Assembly: GCA_039619475.1 (NCBI GenBank)
Contig: CM077116.1
Coordinates: forward strand, 371,518,294-371,582,293
Reading direction: 5' to 3'
Length of the DNA: 64,000 bases
Source of the DNA: Icerya purchasi
Lineage: Eukaryota; Arthropoda; Insecta; Hemiptera; Monophlebidae
The translations under genes and the position numbers were made by a program. The notes under the pieces were generated by a model. It saw only the letters and a list, made by a program, of their open reading frames with translations. It searched no databases and had not been told where the DNA came from. The stretch's first letter is position 1, and each line of letters opens with the position of its first letter. This document shows, piece after piece, positions 24,991-36,929 of this stretch.

Positions 24991-26329
24991 TTCTATACCG
25001 GTACATGGAATCCAAAGGAACTCAATATGAATGTGGTAAGTTAAGAAAAGGTTATGGATAATCAAACGAATACAAAGAATGATAGAATCACAAGGAGGAG
25101 GAGGAAAAACAGATGAGATAGTTTGTAAAATACTCTTAGTCTCAGAGATGATTAGAAATTTACTTTTGTACTACTTCTTCATCTTTAGTTTGCCTCGGTA
25201 ATCAGTTTATGCGTTTCTTTTCTTTTTGAAATGTTTCGGGCTAGTTTGATTTGTTCTTCTTTAGCAAGCGCCTGACTGTCATGCCTACATGTTTAAAGCA
25301 CTGAATTACCACCGGAGTATGCTTTTAAAAATTAACGTAACACGCAGCCCTTCTGAACTTCGTCGATTTTAGTTGAGTGAAAAATTTATTTTTTATTTAT
25401 TTATTTTTTGGTAATTCCATTAATTTTTAATAGGGTGGTTTAGATATTAAATTTTTTTCATTGATTTCATCTGCTACTTCATCAGCATCTTGGAAAACAA
25501 TAGTAGAGTTCGGATTTTCTCCTCGCTGATACTAACACCTTTAATTTTATCTTCGATAGCGCTTTTAGGTTTTGCCCCTTCATCTTTGCGTAGTTATAGC
25601 AATAGAATGGTTCTACCGCGTATTCGTTCTACCTTCACGTTTAAAATTTCAAGAGAAATTTTCGGTTTCCTTGAAATTTTCTATTTGATCTAACATAAGG
25701 AAAGCCCATTTTGATCCTATCTATCAGTATATTTCCCTTTTCAGTACGAGAAGTAGACTAGTTTCCGTAGGTTTCAGCTTGGTTCATTTTACCAGCGAGT
25801 TTTTATGCTTTGTCGTTTGATACTGCCGTTTTTAATGTTTGCCCTTACCGTGCCTATTACACTGCACTTTCTTTAATTTTTAATATCTCTTGTCGTCGCC
25901 ATACTACTAGTACGTCTACACTTTAATTACGCCGTTATTTGCTGATCCGATTGTTTGTTGAGTTTTATTTACATCAGCTCCACTTGTCACTTTTATAATT
26001 CTTCGTTCATTATTCCCGGCAATTTAGTTATTGAACATCGTGATTTTTATAATAAAACAGAGTACGATATAGAAGTGGTTTACATTGCGAAGTCAAACGA
26101 TGATGCGTGTTCCGTGATTTATACAAAGAATTCACGGTATTAATTAACTAGTTTATAAACAATATTACGCTGAGATGATATAGACGGATAACAATCGAAT
26201 TAAGAGTTACTAACTTTAGATTGCTGGAATTAATAATTTGCACAGACGAACGCAGCATTATGCGCACGATCGCATGAAGCACGAATGAGTGCTTCTTAAA
26301 TATACGAGAGAAGGGGACGATCGCAGTAA
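24991..26329. other. AT-rich DNA, nothing recognised
   Basis: No supported gene or repeat. The short frames at 25490-25693 and 25955-26143 have no motif. Confidence 0.4.
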
Positions 26330-26452
26330 ATTTTGCTTTTTTTTTTCGTAATTTTCAATAAAAAAAAAAATTAGATTTTTTCGTAATTTTTAATAAAAAA
26401 AAAAAATTAAATTTTTTCGTAATTTTTAATAAAAAAAAATTTTAATTTTTAA
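26330..26452. repeat. Tandem repeat, about 3 units of 40-45 bp
   Basis: Units of the form TTTTTTCGTAATTTTTAATA followed by an A-run and ATTA. Each unit can also fold on itself because of the T-run/A-run pairing. Confidence 0.8.
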
Positions 26453-27509
26453 GTTAGATCTGCTTTTGCTGCGGATAATTTGATTTTTGTTAAAAATACC
26501 AGAACGAATTATTAAACGCTTAGAATGTGTTGCTGTTTTAATTTAATCGTTTTATTAAAATAATTTTATATTATACACGGCGTTTTTGATTTACTTCTTT
26601 GTCGGCGTATAAAACGATGTTGCTTCTTCCGTTGTTTAGCCGAAATGGGCGGAGTTTTAATCCAGTTTTCGCTCAGGTGGAGGAATGAACGTATTTCGAA
26701 TATCGATTTGTTTACGCTTCAGTTCTGGCACACAACGTTTTCGTGTTTGTTTTTCCAGTTTCAGTTTAGCCATATTCTGGAATTTCGACTGTAATACACA
26801 GCCTGGTGGGTCAGATAGGGATGTTTCACTCTAGTGGAATTCGAATTGCACAGCTACTATATTGAAAATACAGAAAATTATCATCACTCGCGCTGTTGAG
26901 TTAATATTTGGCCATGGTAGATGGGCCTAAATAAAAAAAATAAACCAAAAAAAAATGAGCTGAATATACTGTCGTAGAGTAATCGGCTAAATGTGTATTC
27001 GCCTTCATACGTCGCTTTTTCCCTTTTTCCACGAAACTACCAGTAGCAAAGCGGGTTTCAGTTTTAGTGATAAGATGAAACAAGGCCGTGTTCACAGACG
27101 GGGGGGGGGGTCTAAGAAAAATCAAAAATTTAAAATAAATATTGATGATTTTTTAGGGTGTTCTTACCTTTAAAAGAAAAAAGAAAAAATATGCTCCATA
27201 TTTTTAGGTACTTCATTAATCTCTTAAGGAAAAATTTTTTATTACAAGTATAATCAATAACACATATGTAATTTTTATTAATGTTCATATACGGGGTAAT
27301 TCATTCATGTAAATTATTAATACATATAAATCAAAATGATGGAAATTATTAGTAGTATGAATATTAGTAAAACATGTATTGTTATTTATATAAAATAAAT
27401 ATATGATAGAAAATTTTAAACCTTTAATAGTTATCAGAAATAAGCGTAATGAAAAAAAAAACTTAAAACATAACTCGATATGCACAAAGAGTATGGCGAG
27501 ATAAGTGTA
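26453..27509. other. AT-rich DNA, nothing recognised
   Basis: A G10 run at 27101-27110 and A/T runs; a similar G-run followed by TCTAA occurs near 36685. No gene supported. Confidence 0.4.
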
Positions 27510-27687
27510 TAAATAGTGGCGTGGTGAACTCTTGATTATTAAGATAGTTGTCACGAGTTCGATTCTCAGTGACGGCCATAAATAGTATAGACTGATTTAG
27601 TGAAAAGCTTAACATTTAATGAGTAGTTAGTCGCCAAATGGTATTTAAAGCCAGGCCAAAAAAAAAAAAAAGAAAAAGAAAAAAAAG
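27510..27687 (+). repeat. tRNA-derived SINE with A-rich tail
   Basis: A-box-like GTGGCGTGGTGAACTCTT near 27517 and a B box GAGTTCGATTCTC at 27555-27567 are spaced as in a tRNA head. A short body (CGCCAAATGGTATTTAAAGC) and an A-rich tail at 27658-27687 follow. The sequence differs from the 13.2 kb SINE, so it is probably a second family. Confidence 0.7.
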
Positions 27688-28399
27688 TCTATAAAATCGA
27701 CACCTCGACGGTTTGGCTGAAATTTAGCCCATTTGTTTGTCTTGCCAAGAAACTACGATCCTGAAAGTTTTGAGCCTCTGACCTCAAAAAATGTGTTTTT
27801 CAATTTTTTAACCATATCTTTGCGAATTATGAATAATTTTTGAAAAACCCAAATCGAGGTAGACGGGAATCACAAGGAGTACATAACCTAGTTATTTATA
27901 GAGCCTCTCGAGGCAAAAACATAATCTAAAAAGTTTAATGAAATTTCACATTCGCGTAAAAATTAACGCTATAAAAGAATTTGATATTGAAGCTTATAAA
28001 AACATTTTATAGAATGAAAAGTAACACTCTGATTTTTTCGCATTTTTTAGAGAAAGTGGTCAAAATTACAAAAAAACAAAATTTTCAACGATTTTCGGTG
28101 TTTTAAGGACTTTATATCAAATGCAATTTTTTTTTATAAAATAAGTTTAGTGACCCGTACGTACTCAGTTTAGTTTGTCACGGTGCGTGGCCCAAAAACA
28201 CGAAATTAACCTCGAAAAAACGCATTTAACCGATATAAAACAACCCGAATACTCATTTTTGACGTATTTTAGGACTTTATTCTATACCAAATCTGTTACA
28301 TCACTCACATTCCACAACACACTCAGTGGAGGCGGAGATTTCCTCAGATTCCAGCACATGTATTAAAATATCCTGGGCCAATTTTTGTGTTGTGATCCC
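27688..28399. other. Non-coding DNA, nothing firmly recognised
   Basis: Contains sentences of low-complexity AT-rich sequence (CGACACCTCGACGGTTTGGC onward) without coding landmarks. Confidence 0.4.
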
Positions 28400-28830
28400 G
28401 GATGAATACGGGAACACTGATCAACTACTTTTCGGTGAAAAATAACAAAGAACGATCTAATTTGATTTCGCGTTTATTTCACGTAAAAACGAAAGTGTTG
28501 ATCAAATTACGCGGTAATAACGGATATAGATGGAAGGATTCGTTAGCCTGTGAAGACACGATTAGCGCTACGAAAGGCGAACAACTAATCGGGGACAGAC
28601 TTGTTCGATTTATCGAAGTCATTCCGGCATAGCTCTAGTACCAGAATCAAACTAAATCTGAAGAAAACATCGGAAAACGGGCCTGTATACATATCGGACT
28701 GGTCGACTGACCACCTGATTAAAATTGCGTCATTCGCAACAAAAGCGTGAATAAAAAAAAGAGAAGGCTTAACAAATTTAAACGCGTCAGCGAATAAAGC
28801 TTATGCTCGGGAAAAAAATATTTTTTTGAA
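28400..28830 (+). mobile_element. Possible LINE ORF1-like relic
   Basis: An open frame ends ISATKGEQLIGDRLVRFIEV; then, after frameshifts, IKLNLKKTSENGPVYISDWS and TDHLIKIASFATKA. This pattern is similar in style to LINE/L2-type ORF1 proteins (NLRI.GIP ... PVYIsE.LT...). The match is by style only. Confidence 0.3.
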
Positions 28831-29160
28831 AAGTTTCGAGCTCTCGGCGCCCCGAGGGTCTAATAATATTAAAGTTTGAATCCCGGACGCTCCAAAGTAG
28901 AGAAATATACGTAGATGCGCATATTTTTAACCTTGTTCAAAATTTTTAATCTGAATACTCGCGCCGCAAAGGAGGGGTTGCACGTCAGTTTTCGCACTTT
29001 ATTGAACTTTTCGCCAACTTCAAAAGTCTTATTAAGAAAATGAAATACGGTTTCGTTCCCGACGAATAGCGATCATTCCATCAATTATCATATGCCTGGC
29101 GGAAAAAAAGTATTTTTTTCAAAAATTTCGAACTTTCGACGCTCCGAGGGCCTAAATATA
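28800..29160. repeat. Diverged tandem duplication, period about 290 bp
   Basis: The block GCTCGGGAAAAAAATATTTT ... TTTCGAGCTCTCGGCGCCCC at about 28804 recurs as GGCGGAAAAAAAGTATTTTT ... TTCGAACTTTCGACGCTCCG at about 29098. Both end GAGGGyCTAA. Confidence 0.6.
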
Positions 29161-29925
29161 AAACTGTTTGTCCGCCATATTTTTCCTATAAAACGTTCCT
29201 TTATTCATGTTTTAGTTTCCTCGAGTTTTTTACTCGGGCTATTGTTTACCTGAACGTGAACGTCCTTTTCTTTTTTTGCTGTTTTCGGAAGGTCTATATA
29301 ATTTTTTTTTATCTGTAATCACTTGATTTTATAAAAGAGCTTCTGCGTCTTATTTTATATTTTGAATTTCACTTTTAAAGGGTTATCTGATGGTGAGTTA
29401 TGAATTTTTTAAGGGTGATTTTTGAGGTTGTTTTAAATTCCATATTATATGTTCTTGACGGTTTTTTGGATTTTTTGCCGCATCGGGTAATCGGTTAGCT
29501 TGAAGTTATAGATTGTCTTAAAAGGAATTTTAATTGTAATTTTATGATCCATTTTTGAAGTTTATGAGTTAAATCGCCCGTGAGTAATTGATTTTATTTG
29601 ATATTTTTGTCGTTTTTGAACCACTTTATTCGGATTCCGTACATTCCATGTGACATAGCTATCTGAACAATATCTCATTCCAGAGAAGGTCGAAAATGCG
29701 TACTTGGGAATTAGGATATTTGGGATCGTAAAACACGATTCTGAGATCACTTTTAAGCGTTGTCGAAAGGAATTGTGACTAAACGAACCAAACTGTAGTA
29801 TCTGAAGGGTTATTCTGCGATTTGCGAGAATAAGACGTTTTTATTTCTGAATTGGACAAAACTGGTTGAACAAAATTAGTTGGACAAAATTTTACCAATG
29901 TATTCTAAATATGAAAATTTTTTAT
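29161..29925. other. AT-rich DNA, nothing recognised
   Basis: No coding landmark. Two stretches (29810-29850 and 29925-29970) repeat a TTTTTATTT.TGAATTGG / CCAATTTAGAAATAAAAACTG motif in inverted orientation around the junction with the LINE fragment. Confidence 0.4.
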
Positions 29926-29929
29926 CCAA

Positions 29930-30720
29930 TTTAGAAATAAAAACTGATTGTTCTCGCGAATCGCAGAATATCCTTCTAGAAGAAGTCTTCTTCCGAAGTT
30001 GGACCTTATTCGAAACCGGTGTAATCGTATGATAATAGGAGTCGTACTACCTTCTTCGTCGACTGCTTTGGAGGTGAAAACAAAAATTCCACCACTTACG
30101 ATACGTAGATCGTTCTTGTCTGATAAATTTGGACTAAAATATTGTTCTTTAACGTGCAATGACTTAGTACTTAATTGCCGAGGAATTTCTGATCAATAGA
30201 GGTTTTCTTTGACTCGGCTCCCTATGTTAGCGTCTAGTTTCCATCGGCTTCGCAAATATCACCAGGTAGGAATACATTTTTTACCGGCCAAATATTTCTT
30301 GGCTCCCTTTGAATATAATGAATTAAGAAGCTGAAGGCCATCTATCCGAGTTTGACAGAACTAATAAATACGCAAATAGCCGTTCAATAAGTAATATTTT
30401 TAATGATGTTCTTAAGAGTAAATGGTCTAATTATCTCTCTCTCTATATATATATGTACGAATGGTTCAAAAAAAGAGGATATGGTTGGAGCGACATTTGT
30501 CATTCTACAACTAGACTTCATTAAAAAAATTCTTCTACTCCGTTTGGCCTCAATTTATACGGTAGAATGCATAGCGGTGGCACGAGCCTTAACATTCGTG
30601 TTAACTTCTGCTAACAGCAAAAGTATATCCTGATTCTGTCGGACACAAAAATTTCCTTGATGTCCCTTTTAATTTTTTTCTTTAACTATACTATTACGAT
30701 CTGTCCATCAAGGACATTTA
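29930..30720 (+). mobile_element. LINE fragment: RT C-terminus and RNase H
   Basis: Plus strand: LPKLDLIRNRCNRMIIGVVL, then SSSTALEVKTKIPPLTIRR (the 'L..id.iqn..lR...G...stp...L..e...pPL..RR' region after the RT). Further on, CTNGSKKEDMVGATFVI (an RNase H first-strand motif, normally YTDGSK), followed by YTVECIAVARALTFV, the E..A...A helix. Asp of the first motif is replaced by Asn. Frameshifts in between. I- or Jockey-type element with RNase H. Confidence 0.65.
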
Positions 30721-31089
30721 GTAATACGTATGAATGAAATTAAGCATGAAGGGAGGAGTACCTTATCGTACCTACCCGATTACCCCGACCTTAAACAAGG
30801 TCCTGCGGTTTCTGGCGATTAGTCTTCTTTCATCATCGGTAACATATAGAAATCCTTTAGCAAGAGTGTTCGGATGAGAATCGATTCTGTCTGCGTGTCT
30901 TTTAGCGTGAACTTTGATGACATCAGCCACATAATCTATACACAAATCTCGATGTACTACCAGGGTGCTTTGGTTATCAACCGAGGGATCTTATTCTGGG
31001 AATTCTGTATTACTTTCAAGTTTGACGGTTTAACGCGAACCTAAAGTTGAACCCCGTACGTCCAGATAGGTTTTAGAATTGTTGTGTAT
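30721..31089. other. Decayed sequence, probably LINE-related
   Basis: No clear landmark; lies between two LINE fragments of opposite orientation. Confidence 0.35.
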
Positions 31090-32480
31090 ATTAGACGTTT
31101 GTTAACCGTTGTCAGTACACTATTTCTCCCTATCAGCCAATACATTTTTTAAACCCGGTTATCTAGTTCTTCCTTTTTTACCTGTATATGGTGTTTCCAC
31201 ATCAACTGGCTAAGTGCAAACCTAAATACCTGACTGTTGCTCGCACAGGAAGATTTGTGCTATTGATCCTAACGGGTGGGACTTCAACTTTTTGGTTAGT
31301 AAAATGTGTATTCACCGATTTACTCTCATTTATCGCGATTTTCCATTTTTTAAACCATGTTTCCAGCTTTGTAAGAGCATTTTGTAGATTATTGCTAGCT
31401 ATCTTCGGATCTTCATGTGATGAAAGAAGTGCCGTGTCGTCCGCAAATGTAGCTCTACCTGCACATTCTCTGTCGCAGGAAAATCTTCTGTGTATAACAA
31501 GTACAGCGTGGGGCCCAACACAGAACCCTGAGGAACGCCTGCTAAAACTGGATGTATTTCTGAGTAGGTATGTTCGTAACGCACTTGAAAATGTCGATCT
31601 TCAAGTTATGACTTTAGCAACAGGTAAAAATCACTCGGGAACAAACATTTTAATTTGTATAATAAGCCATCGTGCCAAACTTTATCAATAGCCTGTTGAA
31701 TTCGATCAATGCCGCGGTACATACTTTTTTGTTTCTAAACTATTTTCAATTACACTAACCACCCTTTGCAATTGATCAATCGTAGAATGATGTTTTAAAA
31801 AGCCGAACTGATGTTGCGGAATTACATTAGTTGACTGTATATTGTAAGGCTGTAACCTTTTCAATATTAATATGTTCCATTACCTTCGATAAAACAGGCA
31901 ACAAGGAAATCGAATATTAAGATGTTGCAGAGTAGGGATGTTTACCAGGTTTCGGAATCATTATGATTTGCGCAAACTTCCATTGTACCGGAAAGTATTG
32001 TATGCGAAATACTGCGTTACATATAGAAGTGAACAATAGCTTTCCGCTCGGAAGTTTTTATTTAATAATTCAACGCTTATTAAGTCGAAAGCTGGGCTTT
32101 TCTTCTTTTTCAGCGTTTTAAGTAAACACCCAACCTCGTGAGGAGAGGCTGACTTTATTGCTGAAGATGGTCCATACGGACTGGTTATAAATGCATGTAT
32201 TTCGCTGTCCGTGTTTGCCTGTATATGTTCAGCTTAAACCCGGTTGCTAGGTACTCAGCAAATAAATTCGACTTCTAATTACGACCTTTCGCCCATGACC
32301 CGTTACCATGTTGCCCCGGAGGAACATGTTTATTCGGTTGCCTAATATTTTTGGTACACTTTTACAAGGAATAATCATCAATTGCTAAGGGTAATAGTTT
32401 AATTAAATAATTATTGAATGTGTTATTTTTGATTTCTTCTAAAAGTTTTTTTAATTCTTTTATTTTATTATTAAACAATT
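31090..32480 (-). mobile_element. Jockey-like LINE, RT domain (decayed)
   Basis: In minus-strand order: an RT fingers region near 32000-31800 (PQHQFGFLKHHSTIDQLQRV), VWHDGLLYKL near 31670, and [20 protein letters not shown] with [20 protein letters not shown] at 31480-31560. A degraded palm follows ([15 protein letters not shown] where FADDTA..SSH.. is expected) because of a frameshift. The motif [10 protein letters not shown] is intact. The overlapping plus-strand 167-codon frame (31188-31691) is its antisense shadow. Confidence 0.75.
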
Positions 32481-33005
32481 TTTTATCCGAGCCCTTTTAA
32501 AAATGTCATTCAATTATAAATTAAATTACATATTTTCTTCGATTAAATCGTCTGTCCCTTCTTTGAAAGCTTCTGGCCTATCAGTTGTATAAATGCTCCA
32601 TATTTTTAGTTAAAAATAAAATGTTAATGATTAAACGGAATATACGAGTACATTTCTGATCATGTATTAAAATTTCTAGCAGTTTTAACAAAATAACTTG
32701 GTCGCTCTAGTTTGCATATATGTAATAATAGTAATAAAAATGTCTGCGGGTCGTTTTGAACGCGGTCGTCGAAGTCGAATATAATAATAATTATAAAAAA
32801 AAATAATCCGATGGTCGCTATGAACACCATTATTGGTAGGTCGCTACGAACACGACACCATGTTAGTTTCTGCTTTGTTAAAGAGGCTCTGAAATACACG
32901 CGAGTCGAAATTCAGGAACTTTTCGCGGTTAGTCACTTCATTATCACATTTTTAACCATCGCGGGAGTAAATGGTTTAAACGGCTTACACACTTATTTTA
33001 AAAAT
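32481..33005. other. AT-rich DNA, nothing recognised
   Basis: No supported feature. Confidence 0.4.
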
Positions 33006-33240
33006 AAAATGTTGGCTTCGTCAAAAAAAAAACATTGGCCCAAGAAAAGGGAAAAGGATGAGAGACGGAATCAGCTGTTTATACGATCAGATGTGGAGGG
33101 TAAAAAAGACTCGAGAGTGCCGGAATGGCCGAAGCCGATGGCAAGGAGAACACTGCACAATACAAAGTTGGAATCTCAATTAACGGAAGAGAAGAGTAGG
33201 AGGAAGAACGTTCGGAAGCAATACAGGCGCACTTAAATGA
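33006..33240 (+). repeat. Dispersed repeat G, copy 1
   Basis: Contains GGCTTCGTCA, then AACATTGGCCCAAGAA and a purine-rich lysine/arginine/glutamate-coding stretch. Matching blocks occur at 34495-34970 (+) and 61180-61375 (-), where GGTTCGTCAACAT, GGC(C/A)CAAGAAC and CACGATCAGAGAT recur. The open frame here is basic and coiled-coil-like in composition but carries no known domain. Possibly a LINE 5' or ORF1 segment. Confidence 0.5.
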
Positions 33241-33960
33241 AATTTGATCAGCGTCACCCATAAAGTTGTGAGAGGAAGGGTAAAGGGGACGGAGAGGAGA
33301 GGGGACAGGAAGTAGGAAGGAAATTGTGCACAAAGCGTAGGCGACAGATTGCAGAGAGTGTTAAACGCCGCACGGAGGTAAAATTGAAAAACCAGGAATA
33401 AGATGATAGATTAGGCTGGATAAAGAGATAAAAGGAATTCGGATTTGAGAATGAGGAGATATACGAGTTTTTGGAATGAGCTGAAGCGGAGAGGAGATTA
33501 ATATTGTGAGATGAAAAAACGCTGAGAAATTTACGGGTAGAAAAGGACGAACGAGCTAGCATATCGGCTGAGTGGTTACCTTTGAGTCCAGAGTACCATC
33601 CACAGTAGATCAATTTGGATGGAGTGAGAAAGGAAAATGTCATGGATAAGAGAGCGTATAAGATTACGTAATCAGCAGAGAGGCAAGGAAAAGAAGAGGA
33701 GATGACTTGTAGGACACTGTGGGAATCTGATATAATTAGGACTTTATGAGAAATTAGGGAAGAAGCAATAAAAAGGATGGCACGCAGGATGATAGGCTCG
33801 TCATAGAAAACTGAGTAGAAGGACGGAAGTTTGAAAGATTCAGAATAATTTAAGGACAAAAGAAGGCTGAACCAACTCCACCGGGTCCTTCGGAGCCATC
33901 AGTGAAGATCGCAAACTAATTCGGGAAAAGAGAGCCGAATGTACTTAAAAACTCTGATTT
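33241..33960 (-). mobile_element. LINE family A, RNase H and C-terminus
   Basis: Minus-strand frame of about 200 codons. Segments: SESFKLPSFYSVF near the 5' side, ILRAILFIASSLISHKVLII, SDSHSVLQVISSSFPC (RNase H core with the SDS motif), SKLIYCGWYSGLKGNHSADM and LARSS (normally 'CWVPSHsGikGNE.AD.lA'). Then LSAICRLRFVHNFLPTSC, the conserved post-RNase H C-terminus shared with the 59 kb copy. A TDGS-like first strand is just upstream (33860-33900). The catalytic histidine region is altered. Pseudogenised. Confidence 0.8.
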
Positions 33961-34352
33961 GATAACATGATGAGGCAATATAATAATATTTATGTTCAAC
34001 TCCGGCTAATGCTTTCGTAAAACTTTATTTCACATTGCGTTCATGTTTTTTGGCTATCGCGCGGATTTTCCGATGCGAAAGAAAAATCGGGAAAGAAGCC
34101 TAGCGAACCGCGAAATTATCAAATCGGTTGGAAATTGCCATTACAATAGTCAAACTTTTTTCTTTTGCAATTCCTTCATTTTAACAAAAAAAAGACACAT
34201 TCTAAACTTTACGTATATTCGTGCACATTTCAATTTTGCTCGCGCATCTTTTCTACTTCGTCAAATTGAATTCGATATCGTTTGAAAGTCGTTTACACTA
34301 GCTCGATATTCGAAAATACCCACGAACGAGTGTTTTGTGTTTCTTTTTGCAG

Positions 34353-34456
34353 GATACCAAGTATTAAATCTCCGCGCAATATCGGTGCCTCCGCTGGATG
34401 AAAAGAAACCATCGAAACTAAGTCCTTTTGATACGATTATTTCGTACTGCTTTTAA
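34353..34456 (+). CDS. Candidate terminal exon, function unknown
   Basis: A strong acceptor (TTTTGTGTTTCTTTTTGCAG ending at 34352) precedes a frame that starts with two bases of a split codon and then reads YQVLNLRAISVPPLDEKKPS and KLSPFDTIISYCF to TAA at 34454-34456. Thirty-three codons after the split one, without low-complexity bias, which is better than most short frames here. No family is recognised, no upstream exon was found and no poly(A) signal is evident before the LINE-like repeat at 34495. It may be a chance frame. Confidence 0.3.
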
Positions 34457-34494
34457 AAATGCGATATTATCTGATTTATTTACTTTTTTTTTTA

Positions 34495-34970
34495 ATAGGT
34501 TCGTCAACATGGAAAATGGCACAAGAACCTAAGACGGGAAGGAAACTCAGATGGTAGCACGATCAGAGATGGCTGACAAAAAAAAAAACAAGAGTTTGGA
34601 TAACACAAGGGGAAGGAAGGGAAAGAATGAACGAAGCACTGTATGGCGTGGAAATACAGTTTGATAAAAGAGAGGAGTAAAAAAAAACGGGTTTTGTTCA
34701 GTTAAACGTGACGAACAATCGAACATTTATGTGATCGAATAAAGTGATTGCTGGAGGGTGCACAACATCATAAGCAGACGGTACAAGAGGAAAACGGAAA
34801 AGCGAAAAAGGGAGCAGACTCTGTATCCAAATTGCAGAAAGAGATTAGAGCGACGTTTCAAAAGAAAAGTCAAGAAACCGGGGAAGAAACGAGGAAGAAA
34901 AGATTGAATAGACGAGAAAAAGGAATCCGGGCTAGAGAACGAGAAGGCGTAACGGTTAACGCGTAAAGTT
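34495..34970 (+). repeat. Dispersed repeat G, copy 2
   Basis: GGTTCGTCAACATGGAAAAT, then GGCACAAGAACCTAAGACGG, ACTCAGATGGTAGCACGATC and GAACGAAGCACTGTATGGCG. These match the reverse complement of 61180-61375 block by block. The 72-codon frame at 34748-34966 is lysine- and glutamate-rich with no recognised domain. Confidence 0.6.
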
Positions 34971-35084
34971 GAGCAGCTGTAGACGGAAGGGTAGTAGTAA
35001 TATTAAAGGATGATTTAATAATATTAACGTTTTTAATATATCACATATATGTTAAATCGTAAATAAATGGAGGGAAACTAACGT

Positions 35085-36010
35085 TTTTTATCGACTTAAA
35101 AAAAGAAGGTTAGGTTTATGTCCGTCTTTTTCTTTATATTTGTTCGCGTATCTGTGTGGACTGATTTTAATGATACTCTTTGTTCATTTGAAAGTATACC
35201 GGTCAGTGGTGATATCATCTGATACGAATATCGGTGAAATACCTAGTAATAATTAATCAAATAACATGAAAAAATACGGTCTCTTTTATTTTAGCAATGT
35301 AACAAACATCGCTGATAGTTAAAATATTACCAATTTATCGTGAACATATGAGTTACAAAAAAATAAAAAACGAATTTTCAATATGCAAAAAAAAAAAAAA
35401 TTGAAATACCACATCAGTATTCGGATAAATGTAGATTCGAATAAAGCAAATGAATTTGAAACCGCTGTAGTGCCATTTATAAACTCATCATTGACCGGAA
35501 TATTACATTGACCACATGGACACTGAAAAATATTTACGCTAAAAATTGTAAAATAAAATTATTATTTTTTTTCAGAGAAAAAATACCAAGATTTACACGA
35601 AAAATTTAATAAAAATTAAAAAGATTTATTTGATATTTCGGAGTATTATATTTTAAAGAAATATTACGATGGTTTTTAAGCAACATTCATACCTTAATTA
35701 GAGTGTCGGTAAAGAAAAACTCAAATTGCAATACCGATTAAAGAAACCTTATTAAACATTGCTGCATGCAATACACTACTGGATGGAAAACGAGTGATTG
35801 TGATATTCATTCACAATATGGTTTTTAAATGTTGCAATTTGTATTTGATTTCTGGGACATTCTAATTAAGGTATGAGAATGTTTCTTAAAAATAATAATA
35901 CCACTTTTCTTAAGGTATACGTTTCGCTGTTTAAAAAATATACATATTATTATCTTATCGCGTCATTTTATTTTGTACTCTTTAGTGCATTTCTTTAAAA
36001 ATTTTTTTAG
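35085..36010 (+). repeat. Foldback family, copy B
   Basis: Head ATCGACTTAAAAAAAGAAGG at about 35092; conserved GACTGATTTTAATGATACTC, then GAAAGTATACCGGTCAGTGG, as in copies C and D. The palindromic half is at about 35640-35970 (AACATTCATACCTTAATTAG against CTAATTAAGGTATGAGAATG), with AGTGCATTTCTTTAAA near the end. Arms are weaker than in copy A. Continues to about 36010. Confidence 0.65.
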
Positions 36011-36538
36011 GGTAAATCTTTAGGCATCGTTCTTTTTTTTTTTTTTTTTTTTTTTGAGCGTGTATTTCGTTTATTCTGCAAAAAAAAAACTTTTTTGAAA
36101 CGGTTCTATTGATTTGTTTCGTTTGGCAGCTTGTTCTTGCCTGCAGAACGGTAGCGACGGCAACGCTGTCTAGATATAAGAAAAAGCTGTAGCGCAATTG
36201 CGCAGACGGAAACCACGTCCTTGCCAGTGTCGCACCCAAACGTGCAGAACATTTACCGTAACGTATGCGCGACAACCTGAAAGAGTCTTCGGATATCGTT
36301 CTTTACTTCCGGTCAGAATCGCTTGGCGACGAACTGAGTACAAACGGCAAAGCGGTGCTTAAATATATCTCTACGCCAAAACGACTAGTCGTTTGAACGT
36401 TAGCTTTTCTCGTCGCTTGTAAATAAAAATAAACTGTCAAATTTGCTTATCACTTTTTTCCCGACAATTTAGTACATTCGTATAATTTAATTTTAATCAT
36501 CTACGCAGTTCACATTAAGTGTCGATTTAGGTTAAGTA
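36011..36538. other. CpG-richer stretch, possible promoter region
   Basis: After a T22 run, 36120-36420 is richer in CpG than its surroundings (GCAATTGCGCAGACGG, GTAACGTATGCGCGACAACC). No core promoter element is certain. Confidence 0.3.
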
Positions 36539-36680
36539 ATGGACGAAGGTGCAGTAAAAAACATAAAAGCCTTTGATACGCCCTGCCGTCTTCTAGGGTT
36601 GCGAACATATCCATTATTTCAAGTTTTTCTGTGTATTTATCTAGTACGTTTTTCGATTTCCTTTAAATTTATTTATTTTT
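36539..36680 (+). CDS. Candidate first exon, function unknown
   Basis: An ATG after TTAGGTTAAGTA begins MDEGAVKNIKAFDTPCRLLG, then LRTYPLFQVFLCIYLVRF, a polar start followed by a hydrophobic segment. The style recalls N-termini of insect chemoreceptors (..P...l.rllGl..yp), but this is impression only. The frame runs on into a G12 run and repeat-like sequence shared in part with 27100; no good donor is seen (GTTGCG and GTACGT are the only options). Low confidence. Confidence 0.2.
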
Positions 36681-36898
36681 ATAGGGGGGGGGGGGATTCT
36701 AAACAAAACTTTTGCATTATTAGGAGGCTTCGCTCCGCCCAACAACCCCCGACGCCGCCGCCTATTATCGTTGATTTTTGTAACGTTGACGTTTAAAAAT
36801 TGAGAAAAAAAATATATATTTGTCAAAAGTTATTTTTCTTAATCGCTGCTAAACTCGTTAACTTATTCACTGCGCTAACTTACAAAACTGTTAACAAT

Positions 36899-36900
<2 letters not shown>

Positions 36901-36929
<29 letters not shown>

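Noticed and set aside
31188..31691. 167-codon open frame on the plus strand
   Set aside because: It is the antisense of a Jockey-like RT containing [10 protein letters not shown] on the minus strand; no motif on plus.
32811..33236. 141-codon lysine- and arginine-rich frame
   Set aside because: Its second half is dispersed repeat G and the first half is unrelated; not a gene.
36539..36826. Proline-rich frames on both strands around a G12 run
   Set aside because: The G-run and following GC-rich bases create PPPP/GGGG on either strand; shared with low-complexity sequence near 27100.
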